Shown piece after piece: positions 54,339-63,313 of a stretch of 64,000 nt of DNA (positions within the stretch are counted from its first letter, which is position 1; each line of letters starts with the position of its first letter). The position numbers and the translations under genes are program-made. The notes below the pieces were generated by a model that did no database searches, was not told the origin of the DNA, and saw only the letters and a list, made by a program, of their open reading frames with translations. This stretch comes from Pseudonocardia abyssalis (GTDB taxonomy: Bacteria; Actinomycetota; Actinomycetes; Mycobacteriales; Pseudonocardiaceae), in contig NZ_JADQDK010000001.1 in NCBI RefSeq assembly GCF_019263705.2, positions 124,001-188,000 of the forward strand, written 5' to 3'.

Positions 54339-54880
54339 GGCCGCCGAGGTTGAGCCCGCTGAAGGCCATCCGCCGGGTGCTGGGCCGCGACGAGCTGCCC
54401 GACGGGTTCGGCGCGACGCTGGAGCCCGACGAGCGGGTGCTCTCCGTCGCGGTGCTCACCGGGGGTGGGCACCTCGTCGTCACCTCGTGGGGGCTGTGGA
54501 TCCCCGCCTCCGACGGCGGCGTGCGCCGGGTCGGCTGGCACCTCGTGAGCCGGGCGGCCTGGGGCAACGGGGCGATCGAGCTGGTGGAGGCGCAGGAGGA
54601 GCAGGCCGGGGGAGCGGTGCTGCTCGTCGACCGCCCGGTGGTCCGGCTGCGCCTCGCCGAGCCCGGGCGCGCGCCGGAGATCGTGCAGGAGCGCGTCACC
54701 GCGTCGATCCGCAGCCGCCACCACCGCGACCTGCCCGGCGGCGGGGCGTGGTTCGTCCAGCGCAAGGTCCCCGGCCGCGACGGGATCGTGCTGCAGGTGC
54801 GGCCCGATCCGGGCACCGAGGTCACCGCGGTGCGCCAGGTCGCCGCCGACGCGGCTGCGGCGTTGGGCATGCGGACGTGA
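54335..54880 (+). CDS. Hypothetical protein downstream of dnaG
   Basis: The 181-residue cytoplasmic protein shows [34 protein letters not shown] and a C-terminal [17 protein letters not shown]. The pattern suggests a PH-like beta fold that actinobacteria often encode after dnaG; the function is unknown. It overlaps dnaG and the following methyltransferase gene by four bases each, so the three are coupled. Confidence 0.8.
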   Translation: MRPPRLSPLKAIRRVLGRDELPDGFGATLEPDERVLSVAVLTGGGHLVVTSWGLWIPASDGGVRRVGWHLVSRAAWGNGAIELVEAQEEQAGGAVLLVDRPVVRLRLAEPGRAPEIVQERVTASIRSRHHRDLPGGGAWFVQRKVPGRDGIVLQVRPDPGTEVTAVRQVAADAAAALGMRT

Positions 54881-55644
54881 GCACCACCTCCTGGGACCCC
54901 GCGCTCTACCTCGGCTTCGACGACCACCGCTCCCGCCCGTTCCACGACCTGCTCGCCCGGGTGGGAGCGGTCGCACCGCGGCGGGTCGTCGACATGGGCT
55001 GCGGACCCGGCCACCTCACCGCGGTGCTCGCGGCCCGCTGGCCCGGCGCCGCGATCAGTGCGTTCGACTCGTCGGCGGAGATGGTCGACGCGGCCAGGGC
55101 GCGCGACATCGACGCCGGGCAGGCCGACGTCCGCGACTGGACCCCCGCCCCGGACACCGACGTCGTCGTCACCAACGCGGTGCTGCAGTGGGTGCCCGAG
55201 CACATGGACCTGCTGCCGCGCTGGATCGCGGCGCTGCCGTCCGGCGCGTGGTTCGCGCTGCAGGTCCCCGGCAACCTCGACGCCCCGTCGCACGCGCTGG
55301 TCCGTGAGCTGCTCGCCGAGCCGCGCTGGCACGGCACGACCGACCTGCGCGACGGCACCGCCGTGCTCGACCCCGCCGGCTACGCGGACCTGCTCTCCGA
55401 CGCCGGTGCGCAGGTCGACGCCTGGGAGACCACCTACCTGCAGCGCCTCACCGGCGAGGACCCGGTGCTGCAGTGGATCAGCGGCACCGCCCTGCGCCCG
55501 GTCCGCGACGCGCTGAGCCCCGCCGACTACGCCGAGTTCCGCGCCGAGCTCGCCCCGCGCCTGCGCGCCGCCTACCCCGTCCGGCCCGACGGCAGCACGT
55601 GGTTCCCGTTCCGCCGGATCTTCGCGGTGGCCCGCACAGCGTGA
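54877..55644 (+). CDS. Trans-aconitate 2-methyltransferase-like protein
   Basis: This 255-residue SAM-dependent methyltransferase has [21 protein letters not shown] at the N-terminus, [17 protein letters not shown] as motif [12 protein letters not shown] as motif II, and [29 protein letters not shown] at the C-terminus. These are the features of Tam proteins, which methylate trans-aconitate to relieve aconitase inhibition. GTG 54877 overlaps the previous stop. Confidence 0.88.
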   Translation: MSTTSWDPALYLGFDDHRSRPFHDLLARVGAVAPRRVVDMGCGPGHLTAVLAARWPGAAISAFDSSAEMVDAARARDIDAGQADVRDWTPAPDTDVVVTNAVLQWVPEHMDLLPRWIAALPSGAWFALQVPGNLDAPSHALVRELLAEPRWHGTTDLRDGTAVLDPAGYADLLSDAGAQVDAWETTYLQRLTGEDPVLQWISGTALRPVRDALSPADYAEFRAELAPRLRAAYPVRPDGSTWFPFRRIFAVARTA

Positions 55645-55711
55645 AGGTGCTCGCGCACCGGCGCAGGGAGGGTTAGCTTCGGTGGGGCCGCCGCCCTACC
55701 AGGGAGATCAG

Positions 55712-57385
55712 TTGACCCAACCCCCCGCCAGCAAGCCCGTGATCCTCACGGTCGACGACGACCCCGGCGTCAGCCGATCCGTGGCCCGCGACCTGCGGCG
55801 CCGCTACGGCCAGGACCACCGCATCGTCCGGGCCGAGTCCGGGGCCGACGCGCTGGAGGCACTGCGGGAGCTGACGCTGCGCGGCGAGCCCGTGGCCGCG
55901 ATCCTCGCCGACTACCGGATGCCCGGGATGAACGGCATCGAGTTCCTCGAGCAGGCGATGGACGTCGTCCCGCACGCCCGCCGCGCCCTGCTCACCGCCT
56001 ACGCCGACACCGACGCCGCGATCCAGGCGATCAACGTCGTCGACGTCGACCACTACCTGCTCAAGCCGTGGGACCCGCCCGAGGAGAAGCTCTACCCCGT
56101 CGTCGACGCGCTGGTGGAGACCTGGCGCGCGGTGGGGCAGAAGCCCGTCGACGAGATCCGGGTGGTGGGGCACCGCTGGTCGGCGGAGTCGTTCGCCGCG
56201 CGTGACTTCCTGGCCCGCAACTCCGTGCCCTACCGCTGGTACTCCGTCGAGGACGCCGAGGGCGCCCGGCTGCTCGACGCCGCGGGTGCCTCCACCGAGG
56301 ACCTGCCGGTCGTCATCACCACCGACGGCACGGCGCTGCGCTCCCCGAGCGACGCGGAGATCGCGAACGCGTGCGGTCTCACCGTCGACCCGGTCGCCGA
56401 CTTCTACGACCTCATCGTCATCGGCGGCGGCCCGGCGGGGCTGGGGTCCGCGGTCTACGGGGCGTCGGAGGGGCTGCGCACGGTGCTCGTCGAGCGCCAG
56501 GCCACCGGCGGGCAGGCCGGGCAGAGCTCCCGGATCGAGAACTACCTCGGCTTCCCCGACGGCGTGTCCGGCGCGCAGCTCACCGACCGCGCCCGGCGCC
56601 AGGCCGCCAAGTTCGGGGCCGAGGTGCTCACCGCCCGCGACGTCGTCGCGCTGGAGGCGCGGGGCTCGGCGCGGGTCGTGAAGTTCGGCGACGGCACGGA
56701 GATCGCGGCGCACGCCGTCGTGCTCGCCACCGGTGTGGCCTACCGCAACCTCGACGCGCCCGGCGTCGGCGAGCTGGCGGGCCGTGGCGTGTTCTACGGG
56801 TCCGCGGCCACCGAGGCACCCGCCTGCAAGGGCGAGGACGTCTACATCGTCGGCGGGGCGAACTCGGCGGGGCAGGCGGCGGTGTTCTTCTCCAAGCACG
56901 CGGCGACGGTCACGGTGCTGGTGCGCGGCCCGAACCTGGAGGCGTCCATGTCGCACTACCTGATCAAGCAGCTGGACGCGATCGAGAACGTGCACGTCCG
57001 CACCGGCACCGAGGTCGCGGAGGCGTGCGGCGACGGGCACCTGGAGCGGCTCGTGCTCTCCGACCGGAACTCGGGGGAGAAGGAGACCGTCGGGGCCGGG
57101 GCGATGTTCGTGTTCATCGGGGCGGCGCCGCGCACCGACTGGCTCGACGGCGTGGTCGTCCGCGACGCGCGCGGCTTCGTCCCGACCGGGCCCGACCTGC
57201 TGCACGAGGGGTCCCCGCCGCCCGGCTGGCCGCTCGACCGCGACCCGTACCACCTGGAGGCGAGCATCCCCGGGGTGTTCGTGGCGGGCGACGTGCGGTC
57301 GGAGTCGGTCAAGCGGGTGGCGTCGGCGGTCGGCGAGGGTGCGATGGCGGTGACGCTGGTGCACCGGTACCTGGCGGAGCAGTGA
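55712..57385 (+). CDS. Response regulator fused to thioredoxin-like and thioredoxin-reductase-like domains
   Basis: The 557-residue protein has a receiver domain (residues 8 to about 135; phosphoacceptor Asp67 in LADYRMPG, Lys in LLKPWD), a thioredoxin-like segment (about 150-225) in which the usual CxxC is replaced (GHRWSAESFAARDFL), and a flavin domain from about 232 (DLIVIGGGPAGLGSA). In the reductase part the CATC-type dithiol is replaced by SAAT, with one Cys six residues on. TTG 55712 is preferred because an AGGGAG ribosome site is five bases upstream; GTG 55682 is the alternative. The following kinase gene overlaps it. Confidence 0.88.
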   Translation: MTQPPASKPVILTVDDDPGVSRSVARDLRRRYGQDHRIVRAESGADALEALRELTLRGEPVAAILADYRMPGMNGIEFLEQAMDVVPHARRALLTAYADTDAAIQAINVVDVDHYLLKPWDPPEEKLYPVVDALVETWRAVGQKPVDEIRVVGHRWSAESFAARDFLARNSVPYRWYSVEDAEGARLLDAAGASTEDLPVVITTDGTALRSPSDAEIANACGLTVDPVADFYDLIVIGGGPAGLGSAVYGASEGLRTVLVERQATGGQAGQSSRIENYLGFPDGVSGAQLTDRARRQAAKFGAEVLTARDVVALEARGSARVVKFGDGTEIAAHAVVLATGVAYRNLDAPGVGELAGRGVFYGSAATEAPACKGEDVYIVGGANSAGQAAVFFSKHAATVTVLVRGPNLEASMSHYLIKQLDAIENVHVRTGTEVAEACGDGHLERLVLSDRNSGEKETVGAGAMFVFIGAAPRTDWLDGVVVRDARGFVPTGPDLLHEGSPPPGWPLDRDPYHLEASIPGVFVAGDVRSESVKRVASAVGEGAMAVTLVHRYLAEQ

Positions 57386-58800
57386 GCACCCGGGCGGACC
57401 TGCGCTCGCTGTTCCTGTTCGAGGCGCTCGAGGACGAGCAGCTCGCGTGGGTGGCGGCGCACGCCGACGAGGTGGACGTGGCCGCCGGGGACGACATCGT
57501 GACCGAGGGGGATCCCTCCGGCTGCTTCTACGTCCTCCTGTCCGGCACGCTGGCGATGAGCAGGATCATCGGCGGCGACCCGGTCGAGACCACCCGCACC
57601 GACCACCGCGGCGTGTACTTCGGCGCGGTCCAGTTCTACCTCGACGACGAGAGCGCCCGGACCTACCCGGCCTCGGTCCGGGCGATCACCGACTGCTGCG
57701 TGCTCGCGCTGCCCGCGACGGAGTTCGCGGCGGTGTTCCAGCAGTGGTTCCCGATGGCCGTCCACCTGCTGGAGGGCATGATCCTCGGGCTGCGCAAGGG
57801 CGGGCAGATCACCGCCGAGCGCGAGCGGCTCCTGGCACTGGGCAAGCTCTCGGCGGGCCTGACGCACGAGCTGAACAACCCCGCCGCCGCAGCGGGCCGG
57901 GCGGCCGACGCGCTGCGCGACAAGGTCACCGGGATGCGCAACAAGCTCGCGATGATCGCCGACGGCCACATCGCCGGGCCGCAGCTGCACAAGCTGGTGC
58001 TGGCGCAGGACGAGTTCGTCAAGAAGGTGCGCCACGCCCCGTCGCTCTCGCCGATCGAGACCTCCGACCGCGAGGACGAGCTCGGCGACTGGCTCGACGG
58101 CGCCGGGATCCCCGGCGGCTGGGACCTCGCGCCGGTGTTCGTCGCGGGCGGGTTGGAGGTCTCCGACCTCGACGCCGTGCGCACCGCGTCCGACCCCGCG
58201 GTGCTGGAGGGGGCGATCCGCTGGCTGGCGTACACGGTGGAGACCGAGAGCCTGCTTCGCGAGATCACCGACGCCACCTCGCGGATCTCCGATCTCGTCT
58301 TGGCGGCCAAGCAGTACTCGCAGATGGACCGCGCGCCGCACCGCTTCGTCGACGTCCACGAGGGACTCGACGCCACGCTGGTGATGTTCGGCCGCAAGCT
58401 GGGCGACGAGGGGGGCGTGGAGATCGTCAAGGACTACGACCGGACGCTCCCGGCGATCCCGGTCTACTCCGCCGAGCTCAACCAGGTGTGGACCAACATC
58501 ATCGACAACGCGATCGACGCGATGGACGGGGCGGGCACCCTGACGGTCCGCACCGCGCGCGACGACGAGCGGGTGCTCGTCGAGATCGCCGACACCGGCC
58601 CCGGCATCCCGCCGGAGGTCCGGCAGCGCATCTTCGAGCCGTTCTTCACGACGAAGGGCGTCGGCAAGGGCACCGGGCTCGGCCTCGACGTCAGCTACCG
58701 GGTGGTCGTCTCGCGCCACCACGGCGACATCGCGGTGCACTCCGTCCCGGGGAACACGCGCTTCCAGGTGCGGCTTCCGATCACGGAGGTGCTCGCGTGA
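57382..58800 (+). CDS. Sensor histidine kinase with cyclic-nucleotide-binding domain
   Basis: The 472-residue soluble kinase has an N-terminal cNMP-binding-like domain (residues about 8-120), a coiled segment, the phosphorylation motif LTHELNNPAAAAGRA (His about 162), and an HATPase domain with NIIDNAIDAMDGAG, DTGPGIPPEVR and GKGTGLGLDVS. No membrane segment is seen. GTG 57382 overlaps the upstream receiver-flavoprotein gene, so kinase and partner are coupled. The ligand of the sensor domain is unknown. Confidence 0.9.
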   Translation: MSTRADLRSLFLFEALEDEQLAWVAAHADEVDVAAGDDIVTEGDPSGCFYVLLSGTLAMSRIIGGDPVETTRTDHRGVYFGAVQFYLDDESARTYPASVRAITDCCVLALPATEFAAVFQQWFPMAVHLLEGMILGLRKGGQITAERERLLALGKLSAGLTHELNNPAAAAGRAADALRDKVTGMRNKLAMIADGHIAGPQLHKLVLAQDEFVKKVRHAPSLSPIETSDREDELGDWLDGAGIPGGWDLAPVFVAGGLEVSDLDAVRTASDPAVLEGAIRWLAYTVETESLLREITDATSRISDLVLAAKQYSQMDRAPHRFVDVHEGLDATLVMFGRKLGDEGGVEIVKDYDRTLPAIPVYSAELNQVWTNIIDNAIDAMDGAGTLTVRTARDDERVLVEIADTGPGIPPEVRQRIFEPFFTTKGVGKGTGLGLDVSYRVVVSRHHGDIAVHSVPGNTRFQVRLPITEVLA

Positions 58801-59195
58801 CGATGCAGATGCCGCTGGCGGCGGCGCAGGCACGGATCGCCCCCAGCGGGCCCGTGGTGCTGGGGCTCGGGGCGCACACCGTCGTGGTCGACCACGGCGA
58901 CGGCGGCCCCACCCCGCTGGAGCTGATGACGGGCGCGCTCGCGGCGTGCAGCGCGATGACGGCCCGCACCCACCTGGCCCGCGACGGCGACATCGGCGAC
59001 CTCGACGTGCTCGTCACCCTCGACGCCGGCCCGCCCACGCTGTTCTACCGGCGGGTGCTGCTGCCCTGGCGGCTCTCGACGACCGACGTGCACCGCCTCG
59101 CCGACGCGCTGGAGCGCACCGAGCTGACGATGCTGCTGCGGCCGTCGTTCCAGATCCGGACGGCGGTGGAGCACGCGGGCGACGTGCTCAACTGA
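58797..59195 (+). CDS. OsmC-like protein with a single Cys
   Basis: The 132-residue protein has the OsmC/Ohr pattern GGPTPLELMTGALAACSAMTARTHL with the first active-site Cys. The second Cys, normally in a CPVS-type motif, is replaced (RTELTMLL). Classical OsmC and Ohr need both for hydroperoxide reduction, so this version may use an external thiol or have lost peroxidase activity. It overlaps the kinase gene by four bases. GTG 58797 or ATG 58803 may be used. Confidence 0.85.
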   Translation: MTMQMPLAAAQARIAPSGPVVLGLGAHTVVVDHGDGGPTPLELMTGALAACSAMTARTHLARDGDIGDLDVLVTLDAGPPTLFYRRVLLPWRLSTTDVHRLADALERTELTMLLRPSFQIRTAVEHAGDVLN

Positions 59196-59196
59196 C

Positions 59197-59305
59197 GCCA
59201 CCCCCGCCCGCGAGTCGCTGCCCCCACCCCGCGAGTCGCGGTATCTCCGCCCGCGAGTCGCCGCCTTCGCGCCCGCGAGTCGCCGCCCTTGCGCCCGCGA
59301 GTCGC
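59197..59305. repeat. 22-bp tandem repeat, five units
   Basis: Units start at 59197, 59219, 59240, 59262 and 59284; four are 22 and one is 21 bases. Each ends with CCGCGAGTCGC, while the first half varies. The array begins one base after the OsmC stop. On the minus strand the unit reads GCGACTCGCGG plus a GC-rich half, as in the array at 45441. Confidence 0.85.
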
Positions 59306-59401
59306 TGCTGCTCCGCAGCGCGTCGACGGACCCGGCGACGGCGGCGGCGAGGTCGTCGGCGGTGACGGGTCCGCGCGTCCCCGCGTCAGCGTAGGGATCG
59401 C

Positions 59402-59467
59402 ACGCGTGGGCGGAACACCACGGTTCTCCTGGGGTGATCGAACAGCCGTGGTGTTCCGCTCACGCGT
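59402..59467. repeat. 66-bp palindromic element at the galK stop
   Basis: Two 22-base arms (59402-59423 and 59446-59467) pair at 21 of 22 positions around a 22-base loop. The TCA giving galK its TGA stop is at 59460-59462, inside the right arm. The sequence differs from the 60-bp family. It may serve as a terminator for the gal operon. The remaining stretch 59306-59401 shows no gene. Confidence 0.8.
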
Positions 59468-60536
59468 CGCGGTGCGCCCCCGCGCTCGGCTCCGCCACCC
59501 GGACGTCCGGGACGGTGAGGCCGCCGCGGGCGAACGCCGCCCGCACCGCGTCGGTCACGGCGTCGACGCGGTCGATCGGCACCAGCGCGATCGCCGACCC
59601 GCCGAACCCGCCGCCGGTCATCCGCGCCCCCAGCGCACCGGCCGCCCGGGCCACGTCGACGGCGAGGTCCAGCTCCGCGCAGGACACCTCGTAGTCGTGG
59701 ACGAGGGAGGCGTGCGAGGCGTCGAGGAGCGGGCCGATGTCGCGCAGCCGCCCGTCGTCGAGCAGGGCCACGACCTCGCCGACCCGTGCGATCTCGGTGA
59801 CGATGTGCCGTGCGCGGGGCACGAGCTCCGCGTCGAGCGATCCGAGGTCGTCGAGGGCGGCGTCGCGCAGGCTCGGCAGCCCGAGCACGTCGGCGGCCTT
59901 CTCCACCGACGCCCGGCGCGCCCCGTACCGCCCGTCGGCGAGGTGGTGCCGGACGCGCGTGTCGATGACGAGGACGGCGAGCCCGTCGTCGGCGGGGGCG
60001 AACGGGACCTGCCGCGTCGAGCCGTCGCGGGTGTCGAGCAGCAGGGCGTGGCCCGCGGTACAGAGCAGCGACGCGGACTGGTCCATCCCGCCGGTCGCGG
60101 CGCCGACCACCTCGTTCTCCGCGCGCACGCACGCCCGTGCGAGCGACGCCCGGTCCAGGCCGAGCCCGAACAGGTCGTCGGCGGCCACGGCGACCGCGCA
60201 CTCCAGCGCTGCCGACGACGACAGCCCGGCCCCGAGCGGCACGGTCGCGGTGACCGTCAGGTCCATCCCGCCGACCGGGTGCCCGGCCGCGCGCAGCGCC
60301 CACAGCACCCCGGCGGCGTACCCGGCCCAGCCGGCGGGGGAGCCGGGGCCGACGTCGGCGAGGGGCAGGTCGGTGGTGCCGCGCTCGGCGTCGCTGCGGG
60401 CGACGAACCGCCCGTCGGCGCGCACCGACGCCTCCACGACCGTCCGCTCGGCCAGCGCGAACGGCAGGCACAGCCCCTCGGCGTAGTCGACGTGCTCGCC
60501 GATGAGGTTGACGCGCCCGGGCGCCGACCACGTCAC
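59460..60536 (-). CDS. galK: Galactokinase
   Basis: The 358-residue GHMP kinase phosphorylates galactose at C1. It has the signature GRVNLIGEHVDYAEG near the N-terminus, the phosphate loop VPLGAGLSSSAALECA and the C-terminal GARMTGGGFGGSAIAL. GTG 60536 overlaps the galT stop by four bases. It is the last gene of the deoR-galT-galK operon; galE is not nearby. Confidence 0.95.
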   Translation of the reverse strand: MTWSAPGRVNLIGEHVDYAEGLCLPFALAERTVVEASVRADGRFVARSDAERGTTDLPLADVGPGSPAGWAGYAAGVLWALRAAGHPVGGMDLTVTATVPLGAGLSSSAALECAVAVAADDLFGLGLDRASLARACVRAENEVVGAATGGMDQSASLLCTAGHALLLDTRDGSTRQVPFAPADDGLAVLVIDTRVRHHLADGRYGARRASVEKAADVLGLPSLRDAALDDLGSLDAELVPRARHIVTEIARVGEVVALLDDGRLRDIGPLLDASHASLVHDYEVSCAELDLAVDVARAAGALGARMTGGGFGGSAIALVPIDRVDAVTDAVRAAFARGGLTVPDVRVAEPSAGAHRDA

Positions 60537-61627
60537 GTCCCCACCTCCCGCAGCCGGGCGGCGATCTTCTCCGGCGAGGCGTCGTTGAGCCAGGCCGCCA
60601 TGCCCGACTCCGACCCCGCGAGGTACTTGAGCTTGCCCGGCGCGCGGCGCAGCGAGAACAGCTGCAGGTGTAGCCGGGTGAGGTCGCGTCCGGTGTGCAC
60701 GGGGGCCTGGTGCCAGGCCGCGATGTAGGGCGGGTCGGTGGACTCGGGACCGAAGTAGCGCTCGACGCGGCCGAGCAGGTCGCGGTACACGACCGCCAGC
60801 TCGGCGCGCTCGTCGTCGGTGAGCGCGGCCATGTCGGGCACGGCCCGGTGCGGCACGAGATGGGCCTCGACGGGCCAGCGGGCCGCGGCGGGCACGTACG
60901 CCGTCCAGTGCTCGGCGTCGATCACGACGCGGGTGCCTGCCCTGCGCTCGCTGGAGAGCACGTCGTCGAACAGGTCGCGGCCGGTCCGCTGGCGGTGCGC
61001 CGCGGAGCGCGTCAGCAGCTGCGCGGTGCGCGGGGTGACGTAGGGGTAGCCGAAGACCTGCCCGTGCGGGTGCTGCAGCGACACCCCGATCTCGACGCCG
61101 CGGTTCTCGAACAGGAACACCTGCTCGACGCCCTCGCGCCCGGACAGCTCCGTCGTCCGGTCGGCCCACGCCTCGATCACGGTGCGCACCCGCCGAGGCG
61201 GCAGCTCGGAGAACGCCGCGGTGTGGTCGGAGGTGAAGCACATGACCTCGCAGGTGCCGGTGGCCGGGCGCTGGGGCCACAGCGGGTCGCCGTCGACCTC
61301 GGTGGGCACCGGGCCGCTGCCCGTGCCGAACGAGGGGAAGCGGTTGTCGAACACGACGACGTCGTAGTGGTCCGACGGCACCTCCGACGCCTCGCCGCCC
61401 GGCTGCGTCGGGCACAGCGGGCACAGGTCGGCGGGCGGCAGATGCGTCCGGTTCATCCGGTGTGCGGCGATCGTGACCCACTCGCCGGTGAGCACGTCGT
61501 AGCGCATCACCGAGCCGTGCTCGACGACGGGCAGGTCGCGGGTGTCGGGCGGCGGCACGCGGCCGGGGGACTCGTCGTAGTAGCGCAGGGTGCGGCCGTC
61601 GGCCATGGGGGCGTCGGTGCGGATCAC
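60533..61627 (-). CDS. galT: Galactose-1-phosphate uridylyltransferase
   Basis: This 364-residue Leloir enzyme exchanges UDP between UDP-glucose and galactose-1-phosphate. It has a CPLCP zinc site, the FENRGVEIGVSLQHPHGQ active site with the nucleophilic His of HPH, and EAHLVPHRAVPDMAAL. GTG 61627 overlaps the DeoR stop, so the regulator and enzymes are coupled. Confidence 0.95.
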   Translation of the reverse strand: MIRTDAPMADGRTLRYYDESPGRVPPPDTRDLPVVEHGSVMRYDVLTGEWVTIAAHRMNRTHLPPADLCPLCPTQPGGEASEVPSDHYDVVVFDNRFPSFGTGSGPVPTEVDGDPLWPQRPATGTCEVMCFTSDHTAAFSELPPRRVRTVIEAWADRTTELSGREGVEQVFLFENRGVEIGVSLQHPHGQVFGYPYVTPRTAQLLTRSAAHRQRTGRDLFDDVLSSERRAGTRVVIDAEHWTAYVPAAARWPVEAHLVPHRAVPDMAALTDDERAELAVVYRDLLGRVERYFGPESTDPPYIAAWHQAPVHTGRDLTRLHLQLFSLRRAPGKLKYLAGSESGMAAWLNDASPEKIAARLREVGT

Positions 61628-62379
61628 GCCAGCACCAGCCGTCCGCACCGCTCGTCGAGGACGGTGCGCGCGGCGGGTTCCAGCCCGTCGTCGCTGACCA
61701 CCACGTCGACCTCGTGCAGCGCCGCGATCGTGCTCAACCCCACCACTCCCCACTTCGAGTTGTCGGCCACCACGGCCACCCGGCGCGCGCTCGCGACGAG
61801 CGCGCGGTTCGTCTGCGCCTCGGCCAGGTTCGGTGTGGTGAACCCGGCCCCGGCGTCCATGCCGTGCACGCCCATGAGCAGCCAGTCGACGTGCAGTCCC
61901 GCCAGCGCCGCCGTCGCGACGGGGCCGACGAGCGCGTCGGACGGGGTGCGCTCGCCGCCCGTCAGCACGACCGTCGTGTCGCCGGTCCACAGCACCTCGG
62001 CGACGCGCACCGAGTTGGTGACGACGGTCAGCCCCGGCACCCCGAGCAGCGCCGACGCCACCGCGTGCGTGGTGGTGCCCGCCGACAGCGCCACCGACGC
62101 CCCCGGCTCGACCAGCGCCGCCGCGGCCGCCGCGATCGCCCGTTTCGCCGCCGTGCGCAGCTCCGACTTCGCCGCGAACCCCGGTTCCTCCACACTCGAC
62201 CCCGCCGCGGTGGCCCCGCCGTGCACCCGCGTGACGAGCCCACGGGCGGCCAGGGTCTCGATGTCGCGGCGCACGGTCATGTCGGAGACGCCGAGGCGCT
62301 CCACCAGGTCGGACACGCGCACGCCGCCGGTGCTGCGGACCTCGTCGAGGATCAGGTCCTGGCGCTGGCGGGCGAGCAT
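61624..62379 (-). CDS. DeoR-family repressor of the gal operon
   Basis: The 251-residue regulator has the N-terminal helix-turn-helix VRVSDLVERLGVSDMTVRRDIETLAARGLVTRVHGGA and a C-terminal sugar-phosphate-binding domain (SAGTTTHAVA, VVADNSKWGVVG). It is the first gene of deoR-galT-galK and probably senses a galactose phosphate. Its promoter region (62380-62426) is unusually AT-rich for this genome. Confidence 0.92.
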   Translation of the reverse strand: MLARQRQDLILDEVRSTGGVRVSDLVERLGVSDMTVRRDIETLAARGLVTRVHGGATAAGSSVEEPGFAAKSELRTAAKRAIAAAAAALVEPGASVALSAGTTTHAVASALLGVPGLTVVTNSVRVAEVLWTGDTTVVLTGGERTPSDALVGPVATAALAGLHVDWLLMGVHGMDAGAGFTTPNLAEAQTNRALVASARRVAVVADNSKWGVVGLSTIAALHEVDVVVSDDGLEPAARTVLDERCGRLVLA

Positions 62380-62399
62380 GCGCCCACCCTACGACGGAG

Positions 62400-62426
62400 T
62401 CAAACGTTTTCCAACATAATCAGACA
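62400..62426 (-). promoter_or_regulatory. AT-rich promoter/operator region of the gal operon
   Basis: The minus strand reads ATGTTGGAAAACGTTTGAC, a 19-base AT-rich island just upstream of deoR that extends into the end of the ATPase gene. AACGTT is a six-base palindrome inside it. This is the likely binding site for the DeoR product and polymerase. Confidence 0.5.
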
Positions 62427-63148
62427 TGGCGGCCGGGGTCGGCCAGGAACGCACGGGTGGCGCGGACGGGCAGCGCGTCGTCGTAGCGGACGGGGGTGAG
62501 CGACCCGTCGTCGCCGATCTCCAGGATCCGGGCGCCCGGGACGGCCAGCAGGACGGGGGAGTGGGTCGCGATCAGGAACTGCGAGCCGCCGCGGGCCAGC
62601 TCGTCGATCCGGCGCAGCGCGCGGATGCAACCGCGGGTGGACAGCGCGGCCTCCGGCTCGTCGAGGAGGTAGAGGCCGCGGGGGTGGAAGCGGTGGGTGA
62701 GCAGGTCGAGGAACGACTCGCCGTGGGAACGCGCGTGCGGGGAGACGCCGCCGTACGCGGGCATCAGCGGCGGGCCGCCGCCCTCCCGGTCGAGCCGCTC
62801 GATCTCCGTCGCGACGTTGTAGTAGGACTCGGCGCGCAGGAAGAACGACGTCCTCTCCCGCCCCGGCGCCCGCCCCACCCGCAGCGCCCGCCCCAGCGAC
62901 GACTCGCTGCTCCGGGTCGCGAACCGGAACGACCGCGACCCGCCCTCCGCGTTGAACCCGGCCGCCACCGCGATGCCCTCGACGAGCGTCGACTTCCCGG
63001 AGCCGTTCTCGCCGACCAGGAACGTGACCCCCGGCCCGAGCGTCAACCAGGCGCGGCGCAGGCCGTCGACGACGGGGAGGTCGAACGGGTAGCCGGTGCC
63101 CGCGGCGTCCTCGTCGAGGGCGACGTAGCGCACGAACCTCCCCGGCAC
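62420..63148 (-). CDS. AAA-type ATPase (SMC/RecF-like)
   Basis: The 242-residue protein has the Walker A motif LVGENGSGKSTLVE, a signature-like GESFLDLLTHRF, and Walker B GLYLLDEPEAALS followed by the switch His in IATHSPVLL. It belongs to the small stand-alone AAA/ABC-like ATPases (YcbZ/DUF2813-like) of unknown role. GTG 63148 is chosen; GTG 63133, three bases after GGGGAGG, is an alternative. It is upstream of the gal operon on the same strand. Confidence 0.85.
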   Translation of the reverse strand: MPGRFVRYVALDEDAAGTGYPFDLPVVDGLRRAWLTLGPGVTFLVGENGSGKSTLVEGIAVAAGFNAEGGSRSFRFATRSSESSLGRALRVGRAPGRERTSFFLRAESYYNVATEIERLDREGGGPPLMPAYGGVSPHARSHGESFLDLLTHRFHPRGLYLLDEPEAALSTRGCIRALRRIDELARGGSQFLIATHSPVLLAVPGARILEIGDDGSLTPVRYDDALPVRATRAFLADPGRHV

Positions 63149-63241
63149 CGCCCCATCCTGCCCGACCCACCCCCACCCGTCCGCCCGGTGGCGGTGCGCT
63201 ATGGTTTCGGGGCCGGACGGGGTAGCACCCCGTCGATACGG

Positions 63242-63313
63242 TCCTCCGTAGCTCAACGGCAGAGCACCCGACTGTTAATCGGGCGGTTACTGGTTCGAAT
63301 CCAGTCGGAGGAG
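63242..63313 (+). tRNA. tRNA-Asn (GTT)
   Basis: The 72-base gene has a seven-base acceptor stem (TCCTCCG with CGGAGGA), a D-arm AGCTCAACGGCAGAGC, an anticodon stem CCCGA/TCGGG around CTGTTAA with anticodon GTT at 63274-63276, and the T-arm TACTGGTTCGAATCCAGT. Discriminator G is followed by CA, not CCA. It is the insertion site of the element whose integrase begins downstream. Confidence 0.95.

Noticed and set aside
55712..57385. Annotation as an ordinary thioredoxin reductase
   Set aside because: The CxxC dithiol is absent in both the thioredoxin-like and reductase-like parts, and a receiver domain is fused at the N-terminus.
59460..61481. A single 673-residue galT-galK fusion
   Set aside because: In that frame the upstream part is a shadow of galT; the real galT is in another frame with an intact HPH motif and its stop overlaps the galK GTG.
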